This document shows, one piece after another, positions 53,889-62,148 of a stretch of 62,148 nt of DNA. The stretch is from the NCBI GenBank assembly GCA_027318865.1, contig DAHVOJ010000006.1, positions 1 to 62,148 on the forward strand, given 5' to 3'. This DNA comes from a bacterium (lineage in GTDB: Bacteria > SZUA-79 > Acidulodesulfobacterales > Acidulodesulfobacteraceae). The stretch's first letter is position 1; each line of letters starts with the position of its first letter. Below the pieces are notes generated by a model. That model saw only the letters and a program-made list of their open reading frames with translations. It made no database searches and was not told where the DNA came from. A program made the translations under genes and the position numbers.

Positions 53889-55103
53889 TCAAACCATAAT
53901 TCTTGCAAAAATTTCAGACGATAAGAGCATGCCCTTATGCGTCAGTTTAATATCGTCTTTAAAATTTTCCATAAGTCCTTCTTTTATGAACTTATTTATA
54001 ACCTTCCGATAAACTTCTTGACCGGCTAATTCCGACAGTCTTTTTGCGTTAATTCCGGAAGCCGTTCTCAAGGATAGAAACATTTCCTCGTTTATTTTAT
54101 CTTTTTCCGTCAGGATTTCGATAAAATCGTCATTATTTCGTTCACTGTCTTTATTATCGTTTCCACAGCCATAAAATTTTTTCGAAATATTTTGCATATA
54201 TTTTTTTAAATTCGGCACATTAGTTTTACGTATCTCTTTACCGTCCTCAAGTTTTAAAAAAGAAGAAGCCGAAGGGCCTAATCCCAAGTATTCGCCCCTA
54301 TTCCAGTAATTTATATTATGTCTGCTTTCGTATCCGTTTTTTGCAAAATTAGATATTTCATAATGCTTGTAACCTTTTTCATTTAATATTCTGCATAATA
54401 TTTCATAGTATTCCGCTATTTTTTCTTCCGGCGTAAATGCAAAACCCTTTATTTTTCTTTTTTTACGAATTTCATAAAATTTTGTGCCTTTTTCGACGCT
54501 GAGCATATAAGCCGAAATATGAGCCGGCTCCAAACCCGGTATCGACTTTGCGTCACTGTAAAAAATATCTTTTGTTTGCCCCGGCAGTCCTATTATTAAA
54601 TCGAGCGAAATATTTTTAAATCCGGCTTTCTTCGCATTATTTACGGCATTATAGATGTCATTTTTATTATGTATTCTGCCTGCCGTCTTTAATGCGGCGT
54701 TATTAAAACTCTGCGCTCCAATAGAAAGCCGGTTTACCCCAAGCGATTTCAGTGCGTATAATTTTTCTAAGCCCCCGCTTTCGGGGTTTATCTCTACGGT
54801 TATTTCGGCGTCTCCTGCAATTTTAAAGTTTTTTTCAATATATCCCATTAAATCCCGAAAAAAATAAACAGACATAACAGACGGAGTGCCTCCGCCGAAA
54901 TATACGCTGTTTATATGCGAACTTTCGAGAGAATATTTTTCGGACGTAATTTCTATCTCTTTTATCAAAAGTCCGGCATATTGTTTGAAAACTGCGGAAC
55001 CGCGGACAGGCTTTAATTCCGATAGCGGTCTGGAATAAAAATTGCAGTAATTGCATTTGCTTTTACAGAAAGGTATATGTATATATACGCTTAATTCTCT
55101 CAT
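53889..55103 (-). CDS. hemW: HemW-type radical SAM haem chaperone
   Basis: HemW is a haem-binding radical SAM protein, formerly annotated as oxygen-independent coproporphyrinogen oxidase. The 404-residue product begins YIHIPFCKSKCNYCNFYS with the cluster motif CxxxCxxC, then SVYFGGGTPSVM, EITVEINPES, VNRLSIGAQSFNNAALK and ISLDLIIGLPGQT. It ends in a HemN C-terminal domain (YLGLGPSASSF, INEEMFLSLRTASGI). The motif lacks the fourth cysteine seen in HemN, so HemW is the better call. It is divergent from the flavodiiron gene. Confidence 0.88.
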   Translation of the reverse strand: MRELSVYIHIPFCKSKCNYCNFYSRPLSELKPVRGSAVFKQYAGLLIKEIEITSEKYSLESSHINSVYFGGGTPSVMSVYFFRDLMGYIEKNFKIAGDAEITVEINPESGGLEKLYALKSLGVNRLSIGAQSFNNAALKTAGRIHNKNDIYNAVNNAKKAGFKNISLDLIIGLPGQTKDIFYSDAKSIPGLEPAHISAYMLSVEKGTKFYEIRKKRKIKGFAFTPEEKIAEYYEILCRILNEKGYKHYEISNFAKNGYESRHNINYWNRGEYLGLGPSASSFLKLEDGKEIRKTNVPNLKKYMQNISKKFYGCGNDNKDSERNNDDFIEILTEKDKINEEMFLSLRTASGINAKRLSELAGQEVYRKVINKFIKEGLMENFKDDIKLTHKGMLLSSEIFARIMV

Positions 55104-55131
55104 TTTTTCGCTTAGGGCATCCTTAATATTC

Positions 55132-55160
55132 TTACAATTGATTATTATATATGATATAAT
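55132..55160 (+). promoter_or_regulatory. candidate sigma-70 promoter for the flavodiiron gene
   Basis: TTACAA (55132-55137), 17-bp spacer, then the perfect -10 box TATAAT (55155-55160) lie in the 150-bp divergent gap between hemW and the flavodiiron gene. This leaves a leader of about 85 nt before the ATG, which has an AGGAGG ribosome binding site. AT-richness makes chance matches possible. Confidence 0.5.
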
Positions 55161-55253
55161 AATAAAAAATATATTTAATTAAATTGAATTTATAAAGACT
55201 CGATAAATTTTGACCTTTATAAACCCTTAAACTTAAATAGGAGGTTTAAGTCT

Positions 55254-56486
55254 ATGGATAATAACGACGTTTTATCTCAAAAAGCCGTTAAGATAAAAGA
55301 CGGCGTATATTATACCGGCGCATTCGACCCGGATTTAAGGGTGTTCGATATAGTAATTCCAACTTCAAACGGAACAAGCTATAATTCTTATTTCATTCAG
55401 GGAAGCGAGAAATCCGCCCTTATAGATACGGTCAAGCTCAATGCCAAAGACCAGTTGATTAATAAGTTGAGCGCCTTGACGGACATTTCTAAAATAGATT
55501 ACATAATTATCAACCACACCGAACCTGACCATTCCGGTGCGCTTCATATTATTAAAGATATTGCAAAAGACGCTACGCTGGTTTATTCAAAAAACGCGCA
55601 CCACTTTGTTAAGCATATCATAAAAAAAGATTATAATAATATTACCGTGGGGGACGGCGATTCTCTCGATTTGGGCGGCAAGACTTTACAGTTTATCGGC
55701 GCCCCGTTTCTGCACTGGCCGGATACTATGTTTACCTATCTGAAAGAAGATAAAATACTGTTTCCCTGTGATTTCTTCGGAGCCCATTATTGCGACACTA
55801 AGGTTTTTAACGATTTATTGTCGGATAAAGAAGAGGCTTTCGAATCTTTCAAGTATTATTTTACCCATATAATGAGACCTTTCAAAAACTATTCCTTAAG
55901 CGCGCTAGAAAAACTTAAAAATTACGATATAAATATTATAGCGCCGTCTCACGGTCCGGTATTAAGGGAAGGTTTAAAAAAATATATCGATTGGTATATG
56001 GAAGCGAGTAAACCTTCAAACGACAATTCCGTATTGAAAAAGATAATAGTAGTTTACGCCTCTGCTTACGGCAATACGGAAGAAATGGCAAAACACATCG
56101 CAAAAGGGGCGTCTATCGACGGTCTTACCGATGTTTCATTGATAAATTTGGTCGAACGGGATATTTATAGCGTTGTCGATGAAATAGAAAAAGCCGATGC
56201 CGTCATTGTAGGTTCGCCGACTCTTAACGCAAAGGCGCCGAAGCCGATATTCGATATGATATCGTCTTTGGTTATGCTTAACGTTAAAAATAAGAAAGCT
56301 GCCGTGTTCGGCTGTTACGGCTGGAGCGGGGAAGCGGTTCAGATGATACAAGATATTCTTAAAAGCCTAAAGTTTGTTATTATTCAGGAAGGGCTAAAAA
56401 TTCAGATGACGCCGTTCGAAGAAGATTTGCTTAAGTGCGAAAAATTCGGAATGGATTTTGCTTATAAAATAACGCAGGATTCATAG
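55254..56486 (+). CDS. flavodiiron protein (oxygen/NO reductase)
   Basis: Flavodiiron proteins reduce oxygen to water or NO to N2O in anaerobes. The 410-residue product has the beta-lactamase-fold diiron domain with ligands His88-x-Glu90-x-Asp92-His93, His154, Asp173 and His233. A flavodoxin domain from about residue 262 follows (VVYASAYGNTEEMAKHIAKG, VGSPTLNAKAP, FGCYGWSGEAV). All iron ligands are present, so it should be active. There is no fused rubredoxin, so it needs a separate electron donor. AGGAGG lies before the ATG. Rubrerythrin, 3 kb downstream, is likely part of the same defence. Confidence 0.95.
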   Translation: MDNNDVLSQKAVKIKDGVYYTGAFDPDLRVFDIVIPTSNGTSYNSYFIQGSEKSALIDTVKLNAKDQLINKLSALTDISKIDYIIINHTEPDHSGALHIIKDIAKDATLVYSKNAHHFVKHIIKKDYNNITVGDGDSLDLGGKTLQFIGAPFLHWPDTMFTYLKEDKILFPCDFFGAHYCDTKVFNDLLSDKEEAFESFKYYFTHIMRPFKNYSLSALEKLKNYDINIIAPSHGPVLREGLKKYIDWYMEASKPSNDNSVLKKIIVVYASAYGNTEEMAKHIAKGASIDGLTDVSLINLVERDIYSVVDEIEKADAVIVGSPTLNAKAPKPIFDMISSLVMLNVKNKKAAVFGCYGWSGEAVQMIQDILKSLKFVIIQEGLKIQMTPFEEDLLKCEKFGMDFAYKITQDS

Positions 56487-56547
56487 CCTGAAAATAAAAA
56501 GATAATTAATTTTTATAATCCGAATAAAGAATAATAAGGCGGTATCC

Positions 56548-57675
56548 ATGATGAGTGCTAAATATAAAAAAGTCGAAGAGGTTTCATCAGCCGTGGTTAC
56601 GGGAGCTATGGGCAGATCTTTAATCTGGGAAGATAATAATTTTAACTTTTATACGAAAATAGGCGGTGAAGAGGTTTTTATAGGCAGAGGAATGAATGTT
56701 CCTTACCCGCTCGAAGAAGGCGACTGCTGGTCTCTTCCCGACGGGAAAACGTTTGCTTATAAAGACGGAATTATCAGTCGGGTTAAGTCATTTGACGAAG
56801 GAGAAAAAACATTAAAATTAAAAGAATGCCTTGAAGATTTGTATGATAAATTTGAAGAATCGTATCTTTATTCCGACCCGCTCGGTTTTGCGCATAAATT
56901 CGACGACGCTAAAGACATAGAAATAGCAGGTTTTATAGCGGCGGGGTTTGCATTCGGAGGCGTTCGGCAGATTCTTAAAACATTGGATAAAATAGATTAT
57001 ATAGCCGGCCATAAATTTTATGAATTTACTTTAAATTTTGACGCAGAGGAAGGTTTTAAATTATTTAAAAGTTTTTATTACCGCTTTATTAAAGAAAAAG
57101 ATATTATCGCTTTGTTTATGGTTTTAAGCGAAATGCTTAAAAAATACGGTTCTATAGAAAATTTTTTTCTTAAAGGCTATAATCCGTCAGATATAAATCT
57201 AAAAAACGCTATAATAAGCTTTTCGAAAAGAGCTCTGGAACTTGTCGATTTTTCGCCGGTTTACGGAACAAAAGCGCCCCCCGAAGATTCTATGGTCCAT
57301 TTCTTTTTTACTTCTCCCGCAGACGACAGTCCCTGCAAAAGAATAAATTTATATTTAAGATGGATGGTAAGAAATTCGGACAATCTTGATTTCGGCATAT
57401 GGCAGGGCGGCATTCAGCCTTATCAGCTAATAATGCCGGTAGATACCCATATAAGCAGGATAAGTCAATATATAGGTTTGACGATGCGCAAAAATCCTTC
57501 TTTTAAAATGGCGGAAGAAATAACGGAAAATCTCAAAAAACTAGATTATTTCGACCCCGTAAAATATGATTTTGCAATTACGAGACTTGGAATATTAAAT
57601 CTTTGCAAAAAAGGCGGAAATTTGACGGACTGCGGAAAATGCGACATTTATGGCATCTGCAATTTTAAAGGTTAA
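56548..57675 (+). CDS. TIGR02757/DUF2400-family protein with N-terminal extension
   Basis: The family is uncharacterised. The 375-residue product has the C-terminal DUF2400 region from about residue 90 (YSDPLGFAHKF, ALELVDFSPVYG, RINLYLRWMVRN, FGIWQGGI). It shows PVDTHISRIS (Asp299) and a closing cysteine group Cys353-x8-Cys362-x2-Cys365-x5-Cys371. These two features resemble endonuclease III (VDTH with catalytic Asp; C-x6-C-x2-C-x5-C cluster). The helix-hairpin-helix lysine motif is not seen. The first about 85 residues (ending in KDGIISRVKSF) look like an extra beta-rich domain. Nuclease or glycosylase activity is inference. Confidence 0.8.
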   Translation: MMSAKYKKVEEVSSAVVTGAMGRSLIWEDNNFNFYTKIGGEEVFIGRGMNVPYPLEEGDCWSLPDGKTFAYKDGIISRVKSFDEGEKTLKLKECLEDLYDKFEESYLYSDPLGFAHKFDDAKDIEIAGFIAAGFAFGGVRQILKTLDKIDYIAGHKFYEFTLNFDAEEGFKLFKSFYYRFIKEKDIIALFMVLSEMLKKYGSIENFFLKGYNPSDINLKNAIISFSKRALELVDFSPVYGTKAPPEDSMVHFFFTSPADDSPCKRINLYLRWMVRNSDNLDFGIWQGGIQPYQLIMPVDTHISRISQYIGLTMRKNPSFKMAEEITENLKKLDYFDPVKYDFAITRLGILNLCKKGGNLTDCGKCDIYGICNFKG

Positions 57676-57738
57676 ATTTCTGACGGTATATCGAGAAATT
57701 ATTGCTTTGTCTAACTTTTATTTAAAGGATTATAATTA

Positions 57739-59721
57739 ATGAAAAAGAATAAATTGTTCTTATTTTACATCTTTCAGGCTATCTTTCTTGTTGCGGCGTT
57801 AAATATTATAAATCCAGTTTTTTCATATGCATCAGCGAGGTCTGCCGCCAGTCGTAACATTGAAAAAGCGGATAAAAAATACGGAGCATACATTATTAGA
57901 AAGGATGTTCTTTTAAAACTTAATAAAAATTACGGATTAAAAGAATATGTCACGGAATCCGTCGAAATACTTTCGCAAAGAGGAATAAATAAGTATTCCG
58001 AGGTTATAGTTCCTTTTTCCATGAAATATCAAAAAATTAAACTTTTATATGCTTACACTCTTCTTAGCGGAATGTTTAAAATTCCGATTGGCAAACTTGC
58101 CGTTAATATCGTTTCCCCCGGCTTTGCGGTTAATTATCCGGCTTATTCCGATATAAAATATTTAACGCTTTCTATGCCTGCCGTCTCCGACGGTTCGATA
58201 ATAAATTTTTCTTATGAGATAAATAATTTTAAACCGCCGATTGAAGACGGTATTTTTTATACAAACTATTTTTCTTACGATATTCCGGTTAAAAAAATTG
58301 ATTTTTCGCTGATTTATCCCGTCGGACTTAAGCTAAATTTGTACCTTCATCAATTAAACAAATCCGTTCCGTCAAAAAAAATTGTCTGTATTAGAAATAA
58401 AAAGTTTGTCGAATTGAGCATATCCGTTAATAACATTCAGGCAATAAAAAAAGAATCCCATATGCCGCCTAAAAAAAATTTTAAAAAATATATAGCCGTA
58501 TCTACTTATACTTCGTGGCCGCCTCTGCTTAAAAAGATAAATACGATGTTTATGAAAGCAGAAAAACCGACGGAAAAAATTGAAAAATTCGTCAAATCCG
58601 CGGTTAAAAAAGAAAAAGGCAAAGACGCAAAACAAAAGGCGGCATCAATTTATTACCGCTTTGTAAAATCTTTCAGATATGTGGGAATTAGTTACGGTAT
58701 AAACGGTTATAGACCTGCGAATGCCGCAATGACTTTTAAAAACGGTTACGGCGATTCAAAATCTTTAGCAGCTCTTCTTATAGCTATGTTAAAGGCTGAA
58801 GGTATAGCCGCATATCCGGTTTTAATTACGTCATTAAATACAACCGACCTTAATCCTAAAATAATTTCTCCGAAACAATTTGATTCGGTCATAGTAGGTC
58901 TGAATTTAAAAGAAAAAGGACGGAATGTTCATTACTATTTATATCCCGACTCGTCTTCTTATAAAGCCTTCAATATTCCTTTTGAACTGTCCGGCAGAAA
59001 AGGCTTGGCGCTTTTAAGCCGCAATAGTTTTAAATTTATTCGTACTCCGTCCGAAAAACCGAATCAAAATGAAAGAATATTTTTGTTTAAAGGCGCATTA
59101 AATAAAAACGGGACGCTTACCGGAACGGTTTCCGTAAAATACAAAGGAGTTTATTCAAATTATGAAAGGTCTTCTCTTAAAAAAATAAATAATTACGAAA
59201 AAACAATTAAAGTTTATAATTTCTTATACAATTTTATCCCCGGAGCGCAAATAAAAAATTATAAATATAAAAACTTGAGAAATATAAATAAAAATTTAAA
59301 ATTAAGTATAAATTTTTACGATAAAAATTACGGAGTATTAAAAGGCGATAAATTGGTGTTTCATTCCGTATTGCCGGTTGATTCGGGATTACTTCAACTC
59401 GTTTTAAAAAGCAAAAGATTATATCCTTTGGTAACAGGCTATCCATTTGAACAAATAGGCGATATTACGATTAAACTTCCGGTGAAATCTTCGGTTTACT
59501 ATATGCCGGGGCGGTTAAAATTTAACGGCGAATCAGGTTCCGCATATTCCGAATGTAAATTTTTAAAAAATAAAATGAAATTATCCTGTTCGTATAAATT
59601 TGAATCGAAAAAACCGGCTGTTTCGGTTAAGGAATATAAAAAATATAGAGGAATCATAAGGACTTATTTGCAGTATATGAAAAATTATTTTATTGCAGTT
59701 TCCAGCATTTATTTTTATTAA
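57739..59721 (+). CDS. secreted DUF3857/transglutaminase-like protein, catalytic Cys replaced
   Basis: The 660-residue product has a signal peptide (about residues 1-32, ending ASA), then a DUF3857 beta-domain (YVTESVEILSQRGINKYSEV). A transglutaminase-like core lies at about 300-400 (YYRFVKSFRYVGISYGINGY). The usual GDCKDKA is GDSKSLA: the nucleophile Cys is Ser. The catalytic-His stretch usually FNHAIV is FDSVIV. So it is probably not an active peptidase or transglutaminase. The C-terminal part is a long beta-rich region. It is Lys/Tyr/Asn-rich and periplasmic. Its partner is unknown. Confidence 0.75.
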   Translation: MKKNKLFLFYIFQAIFLVAALNIINPVFSYASARSAASRNIEKADKKYGAYIIRKDVLLKLNKNYGLKEYVTESVEILSQRGINKYSEVIVPFSMKYQKIKLLYAYTLLSGMFKIPIGKLAVNIVSPGFAVNYPAYSDIKYLTLSMPAVSDGSIINFSYEINNFKPPIEDGIFYTNYFSYDIPVKKIDFSLIYPVGLKLNLYLHQLNKSVPSKKIVCIRNKKFVELSISVNNIQAIKKESHMPPKKNFKKYIAVSTYTSWPPLLKKINTMFMKAEKPTEKIEKFVKSAVKKEKGKDAKQKAASIYYRFVKSFRYVGISYGINGYRPANAAMTFKNGYGDSKSLAALLIAMLKAEGIAAYPVLITSLNTTDLNPKIISPKQFDSVIVGLNLKEKGRNVHYYLYPDSSSYKAFNIPFELSGRKGLALLSRNSFKFIRTPSEKPNQNERIFLFKGALNKNGTLTGTVSVKYKGVYSNYERSSLKKINNYEKTIKVYNFLYNFIPGAQIKNYKYKNLRNINKNLKLSINFYDKNYGVLKGDKLVFHSVLPVDSGLLQLVLKSKRLYPLVTGYPFEQIGDITIKLPVKSSVYYMPGRLKFNGESGSAYSECKFLKNKMKLSCSYKFESKKPAVSVKEYKKYRGIIRTYLQYMKNYFIAVSSIYFY

Positions 59722-59750
59722 ATTTATTTAAGTTTACGGAGGTCTTAAAA

Positions 59751-60263
59751 ATGAGAAGCATGACGGAAGAAGATTTAAAAGCGGCTTTTGCCGGAGAAAG
59801 TCAGGCGCATATTAAATATATGATTTTTTCCGAAGAGGCGAAAGAAAAAGGTAAGCCGAAATTGGCAAACGTGTTTAGGGCTATAGCAAAAGCGGAGCTT
59901 ATTCATGCCAAAAATCATTTAAGAGCGCTCGGAGGCATTAAGAAAACCGGAGAAAACATTTCTGCGGCGTATAACGGCGAAAATTATGAAATAGAAGAAA
60001 TGTATCCGGTTTTTCATGAGGTTGCAAAATTTCAGAACGAAAAAGAAGCTCAGCGTTCCACCCACTATGCGTTAGAGGCGGAAAAAATTCACAGGGATAT
60101 TTATAAAAAAGCGAAGGAACTCGATGACGCAGGCAAAGATTTCGACGGAGAAACAGTCTATATATGTCCTGTCTGCGGACATACCCACGTGGGACCGGAA
60201 GCTCCGGACAAGTGTCCCGTATGCGGCTGTCCGAAAGACAAATATATTAAATTCAGCGCATAA
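59751..60263 (+). CDS. rubrerythrin
   Basis: Rubrerythrin reduces peroxide in anaerobes. The 170-residue protein has the diiron four-helix domain: LKAAFAGESQAHIKYMIFSE, KAELIHAKNHLRALG, EMYPVFHEVAKFQNE and STHYALEAEKIH. These include the Glu and ExxH iron ligands. A C-terminal rubredoxin domain follows (YICPVCGHTHVGPEAPDKCP, two CxxC knuckles). It is shorter than the classical 191-residue form. A GGAGG site lies before the ATG. Confidence 0.94.
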   Translation: MRSMTEEDLKAAFAGESQAHIKYMIFSEEAKEKGKPKLANVFRAIAKAELIHAKNHLRALGGIKKTGENISAAYNGENYEIEEMYPVFHEVAKFQNEKEAQRSTHYALEAEKIHRDIYKKAKELDDAGKDFDGETVYICPVCGHTHVGPEAPDKCPVCGCPKDKYIKFSA

Positions 60264-60319
60264 AGCAATAAAATATTATAAGAATACATCGAAAATAATA
60301 TGAAAATTATCAATAAAAT

Positions 60320-60347
60320 TTGACAATAGAATTTTTTGTGGTATTAT
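60320..60347 (+). promoter_or_regulatory. candidate sigma-70 promoter for the small Asn-rich gene
   Basis: TTGACA (60320-60325), 16-bp spacer and TATTAT (60342-60347) lie about 90 bp before the ATG at 60439. The match to the consensus is good; the surrounding DNA is AT-rich. Confidence 0.45.
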
Positions 60348-60438
60348 TAAAAATATAGATATTATAAATATAATTAATATAGAAAAAATAATTGTATTAC
60401 GCTTATAAGTAAATATTCTAAAAATGGGGGTAATTAAA

Positions 60439-60774
60439 ATGGTTCAAGGAATTAATCCAAATCCTACGGCATCGCAACTATTCCAAAGCAATCAAGCTAA
60501 TGCCAATAAAGGACGGTATCAGAATATTTCCGGTCCTAACGACGTTGCCGATAAAACTGCGGCATTAACCTTAAACACTGTCAGCACTCTGAATCAAGGT
60601 TTGGTAAATGCGCTTAATCAGACCACCGCAAATCTTAACAAAAATATTCAGAACCTTCAGTCCGCAGGCAATAATAACGGAAACGTTGCAAATCAAAATC
60701 AGTATAATAACAACGGGCAGGCTGTTACTATTGGAACAAATCAAACCGGAAACGTATTGAGTAAAATCGTTTAG
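60439..60774 (+). CDS. small Asn/Gln/Thr-rich protein of unknown function
   Basis: This 111-residue product has no signal peptide or membrane helix and is rich in Asn, Gln, Thr and Gly. It has a helical middle (ALTLNTVSTLNQGLVNALNQ) with heptad-like leucines and an Asn-rich, low-complexity tail ending in VLSKIV. The frame opens at ATG 60424, but GGGGG at 60426-60430 sits eight bases before the ATG at 60439, which is chosen. It has its own promoter-like sequence and normal codon use. It could be a filament-associated, flagellar or self-assembling protein; no family is recognised. Confidence 0.6.
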   Translation: MVQGINPNPTASQLFQSNQANANKGRYQNISGPNDVADKTAALTLNTVSTLNQGLVNALNQTTANLNKNIQNLQSAGNNNGNVANQNQYNNNGQAVTIGTNQTGNVLSKIV

Positions 60775-60785
60775 AACAATATTAA

Positions 60786-61727
60786 ATGCATAAAAAACTA
60801 AACGATTTAATAGAAATGGCGGAATCGTTCAAAGCCAAAATAGCGGCAGTAGTAGTTGCTGAAGACGATTTCGTCATTGAAGGAATAGTTTTGGCTTATA
60901 AAAAAAGACTTATAATACCAAAGCTTATCGGAAATAAAAATAAAATAATTTCTCTCCTTAAAAAAAAAGAACATAATATTCTTTTGAATGATTTTGCAAT
61001 AATAGATGCGGACAATGATGTTGATGCATCTATTATTGCAGTTAAATTAGCATCCGATAAAAAAGCCGATATAATAATAAAAGGCCATATTCATACAGAT
61101 ATATTAATGCATCAGCTTATCCGCACGGAAAGCGGCTTAAGGACAAACAGGTTTATTTCCCATATATTTTGTATGGAAATAAAGACTTATAAAAAATTAA
61201 TATTTATAACCGATGCGGCTATTAATATTAATCCCGATATAGTTCAAAAAGCACAGATACTTCAAAACGCCATCGATATCTGCAAAATAATCGGCGTCAA
61301 ACATCCTAAAGCGGCAATACTTTCGGCGGTGGAAACCGTTAACCCTAAGATAGCTTCTACTTTAGATGCCGCAATCATTTCAAAAATGGCTCAGAGAGGT
61401 CAGATAACGGGCGGCATAGTGGACGGACCCCTCGCTTTCGATAACGTAATTTCAAAAAAAGCGGCGGAAGAAAAAGGAATAAAAAGCGAAGTATCCGGCG
61501 ATGCCGATATAATATTAGTTCCCAATATAGAATCCGGCAACATACTTTTTAAAGATTTAGAATATCTTGCGGGAGCGAAAGTGGCAGGAATAGTAACGGG
61601 GCTTAAAGTGCCGGTGGTGCTTACATCCAGGGCTGATAACGCCGAAGCGAGACTTTACTCGGCGGCGTTTGCTTCTATTGTTTCTGAAAATTATTCTAAA
61701 TTTTTAGAATATAAAGCATGGATATAA
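60786..61727 (+). CDS. phosphate acetyl/butyryltransferase family protein
   Basis: The 313-residue product belongs to the Pta/Ptb family, which interconverts acyl-CoA and acyl phosphate. It shows KADIIIKGHIHTDILMHQLI, LIFITDAAININPDI, MAQRGQITGGIVDGPLAFDNV and VPNIESGNILFKDLEYLAGA. The MaoC fusion seen in some members is absent. No acyl kinase gene is next to it, so the exact acyl group (acetyl or butyryl/branched) cannot be set. It lies 11 bp after the small Asn-rich gene and 2 bp before panB. Confidence 0.85.
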   Translation: MHKKLNDLIEMAESFKAKIAAVVVAEDDFVIEGIVLAYKKRLIIPKLIGNKNKIISLLKKKEHNILLNDFAIIDADNDVDASIIAVKLASDKKADIIIKGHIHTDILMHQLIRTESGLRTNRFISHIFCMEIKTYKKLIFITDAAININPDIVQKAQILQNAIDICKIIGVKHPKAAILSAVETVNPKIASTLDAAIISKMAQRGQITGGIVDGPLAFDNVISKKAAEEKGIKSEVSGDADIILVPNIESGNILFKDLEYLAGAKVAGIVTGLKVPVVLTSRADNAEARLYSAAFASIVSENYSKFLEYKAWI

Positions 61728-61729
61728 AA

Positions 61730-62148
61730 ATGCAAAAAGGAATCGACGATTTTATTAAAATGAAATTAAACGGCGAAAAAATCGTAATGATAACGGCTTA
61801 CGATTTCGTTCAAGCCGGCATTGCTGAAGAGGCCGGCGTGGATATCGTATTAGTAGGCGATTCTCTTGCGACTACCGTTCAAGGAAAAGATAATACGATA
61901 AGCGTAACATTAGACGAAATGATTTACCATACTAAAATAGTAAGGGCAGGTTTAAAAAATACTTTTTTAGCATGCGATATGCCTTTTATGTCTTATCAGG
62001 TAAACTCCGAGCAGGCTTTAACAAATGCCGGCAGGATACTTAAGGAAGGAGGAGCAAACGCCGTTAAAATAGAAGGCGGCGCTAATATTGCGGATACGGT
62101 TAAAAAACTTATGGAAAGCGGTATTCCGGTAATAGGACATATAGGTCT
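61730..62148 (+). CDS. panB: 3-methyl-2-oxobutanoate hydroxymethyltransferase (5' part; runs off the window)
   Basis: PanB makes ketopantoate, the first step of pantothenate synthesis. The visible 139 codons show KIVMITAYDFVQAGIAEEAG, VDIVLVGDSLATTVQG with the conserved Asp of the metal site, VTLDEMIYHTKIV, LACDMPFMSYQV and NAVKIEGGANI, ending at VIGHIGL. The usual length is about 260-280 residues, so roughly half is missing past the window end. An in-frame ATG at 61718 overlaps the upstream stop; ATG 61730 gives the usual N-terminus. Confidence 0.95.
   Translation, partial: MQKGIDDFIKMKLNGEKIVMITAYDFVQAGIAEEAGVDIVLVGDSLATTVQGKDNTISVTLDEMIYHTKIVRAGLKNTFLACDMPFMSYQVNSEQALTNAGRILKEGGANAVKIEGGANIADTVKKLMESGIPVIGHIG

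Overview
The window is AT-rich and densely packed, with strongly Ile(ATA)-, Lys- and Asn-rich proteins. It reads as one chromosomal stretch of a Gram-negative, anaerobic or microaerophilic bacterium of the deltaproteobacterial (Desulfobacterota-like) type. LPS-related genes (a waaA-type Kdo transferase, a LapA/LapB-like protein), type II secretion genes, NtrC-type sigma-54 regulation, a proton-pumping NADH-dehydrogenase-like complex, a flavodiiron protein and rubrerythrin all fit this. The gene orders rplU-rpmA-obgE-proB-proA-nadD-rsfS and ispE-spoVG-tRNA-Gln-prs-rplY-pth-ychF also fit. The uncultured acid-mine-drainage group Ca. Acidulodesulfobacterales is a possible home, but that is a guess from general character, not something the sequence proves.

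Layout. 1-5.7 kb: part of a type II secretion locus (gspM-like, a small membrane ORF, gspG, gspF, gspN, gspH-like, and gspK on the opposite strand). 5.8-20.6 kb: housekeeping genes all on the plus strand (waaA, rplU, rpmA, obgE, proBA, nadD, rsfS, a lapAB-like fusion, gpmI, a pseudouridine synthase, pgeF, coaE, a degenerate GGDEF protein, rho). 20.6-25.2 kb: signalling (a soluble PAS histidine kinase, an NtrC-type regulator, a chemoreceptor with a c-type haem motif and a second cysteine cluster). 25.2-28.7 kb: acetyl-CoA synthetase and leucyl aminopeptidase. 28.9-43.1 kb: a nuo operon in which nuoE and nuoF are absent and replaced by a protein joining the NuoF N3 iron-sulfur domain to a GltD-like flavoprotein. 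43.1-48.1 kb: ispE, spoVG, tRNA-Gln, prs, rplY, pth, ychF. From about 48.2 kb strands alternate: marC, a glycosyltransferase/TPR/ABC-exporter group, a repeat-rich island around a DUF559 nuclease-like gene, tRNA-Ser, hemW, a flavodiiron protein, a TIGR02757-family protein, a secreted DUF3857/transglutaminase-like protein, rubrerythrin, a small Asn/Gln-rich protein, a phosphate acyltransferase and the start of panB.

How it fits together. Acetate activation (acsA) and the modified Nuo complex point to respiratory energy conservation with an unusual electron-input module, perhaps not NADH. The flavodiiron protein and rubrerythrin handle oxygen and peroxide. The haem-bearing chemoreceptor and the cysteine-rich PAS kinase suggest redox-guided behaviour.

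The least explained DNA is short-range structure. A 559-bp unit with perfect 24-bp terminal inverted repeats carries the DUF559 gene and sits beside two solo palindromes. Both tRNA genes in the window have a duplicated 3' end beginning at the same T-loop position, separated from the intact gene by a short insert. A dispersed repeat occurs both inside the nuo operon and after ychF. No CRISPR array, rRNA or recognised riboswitch was seen.
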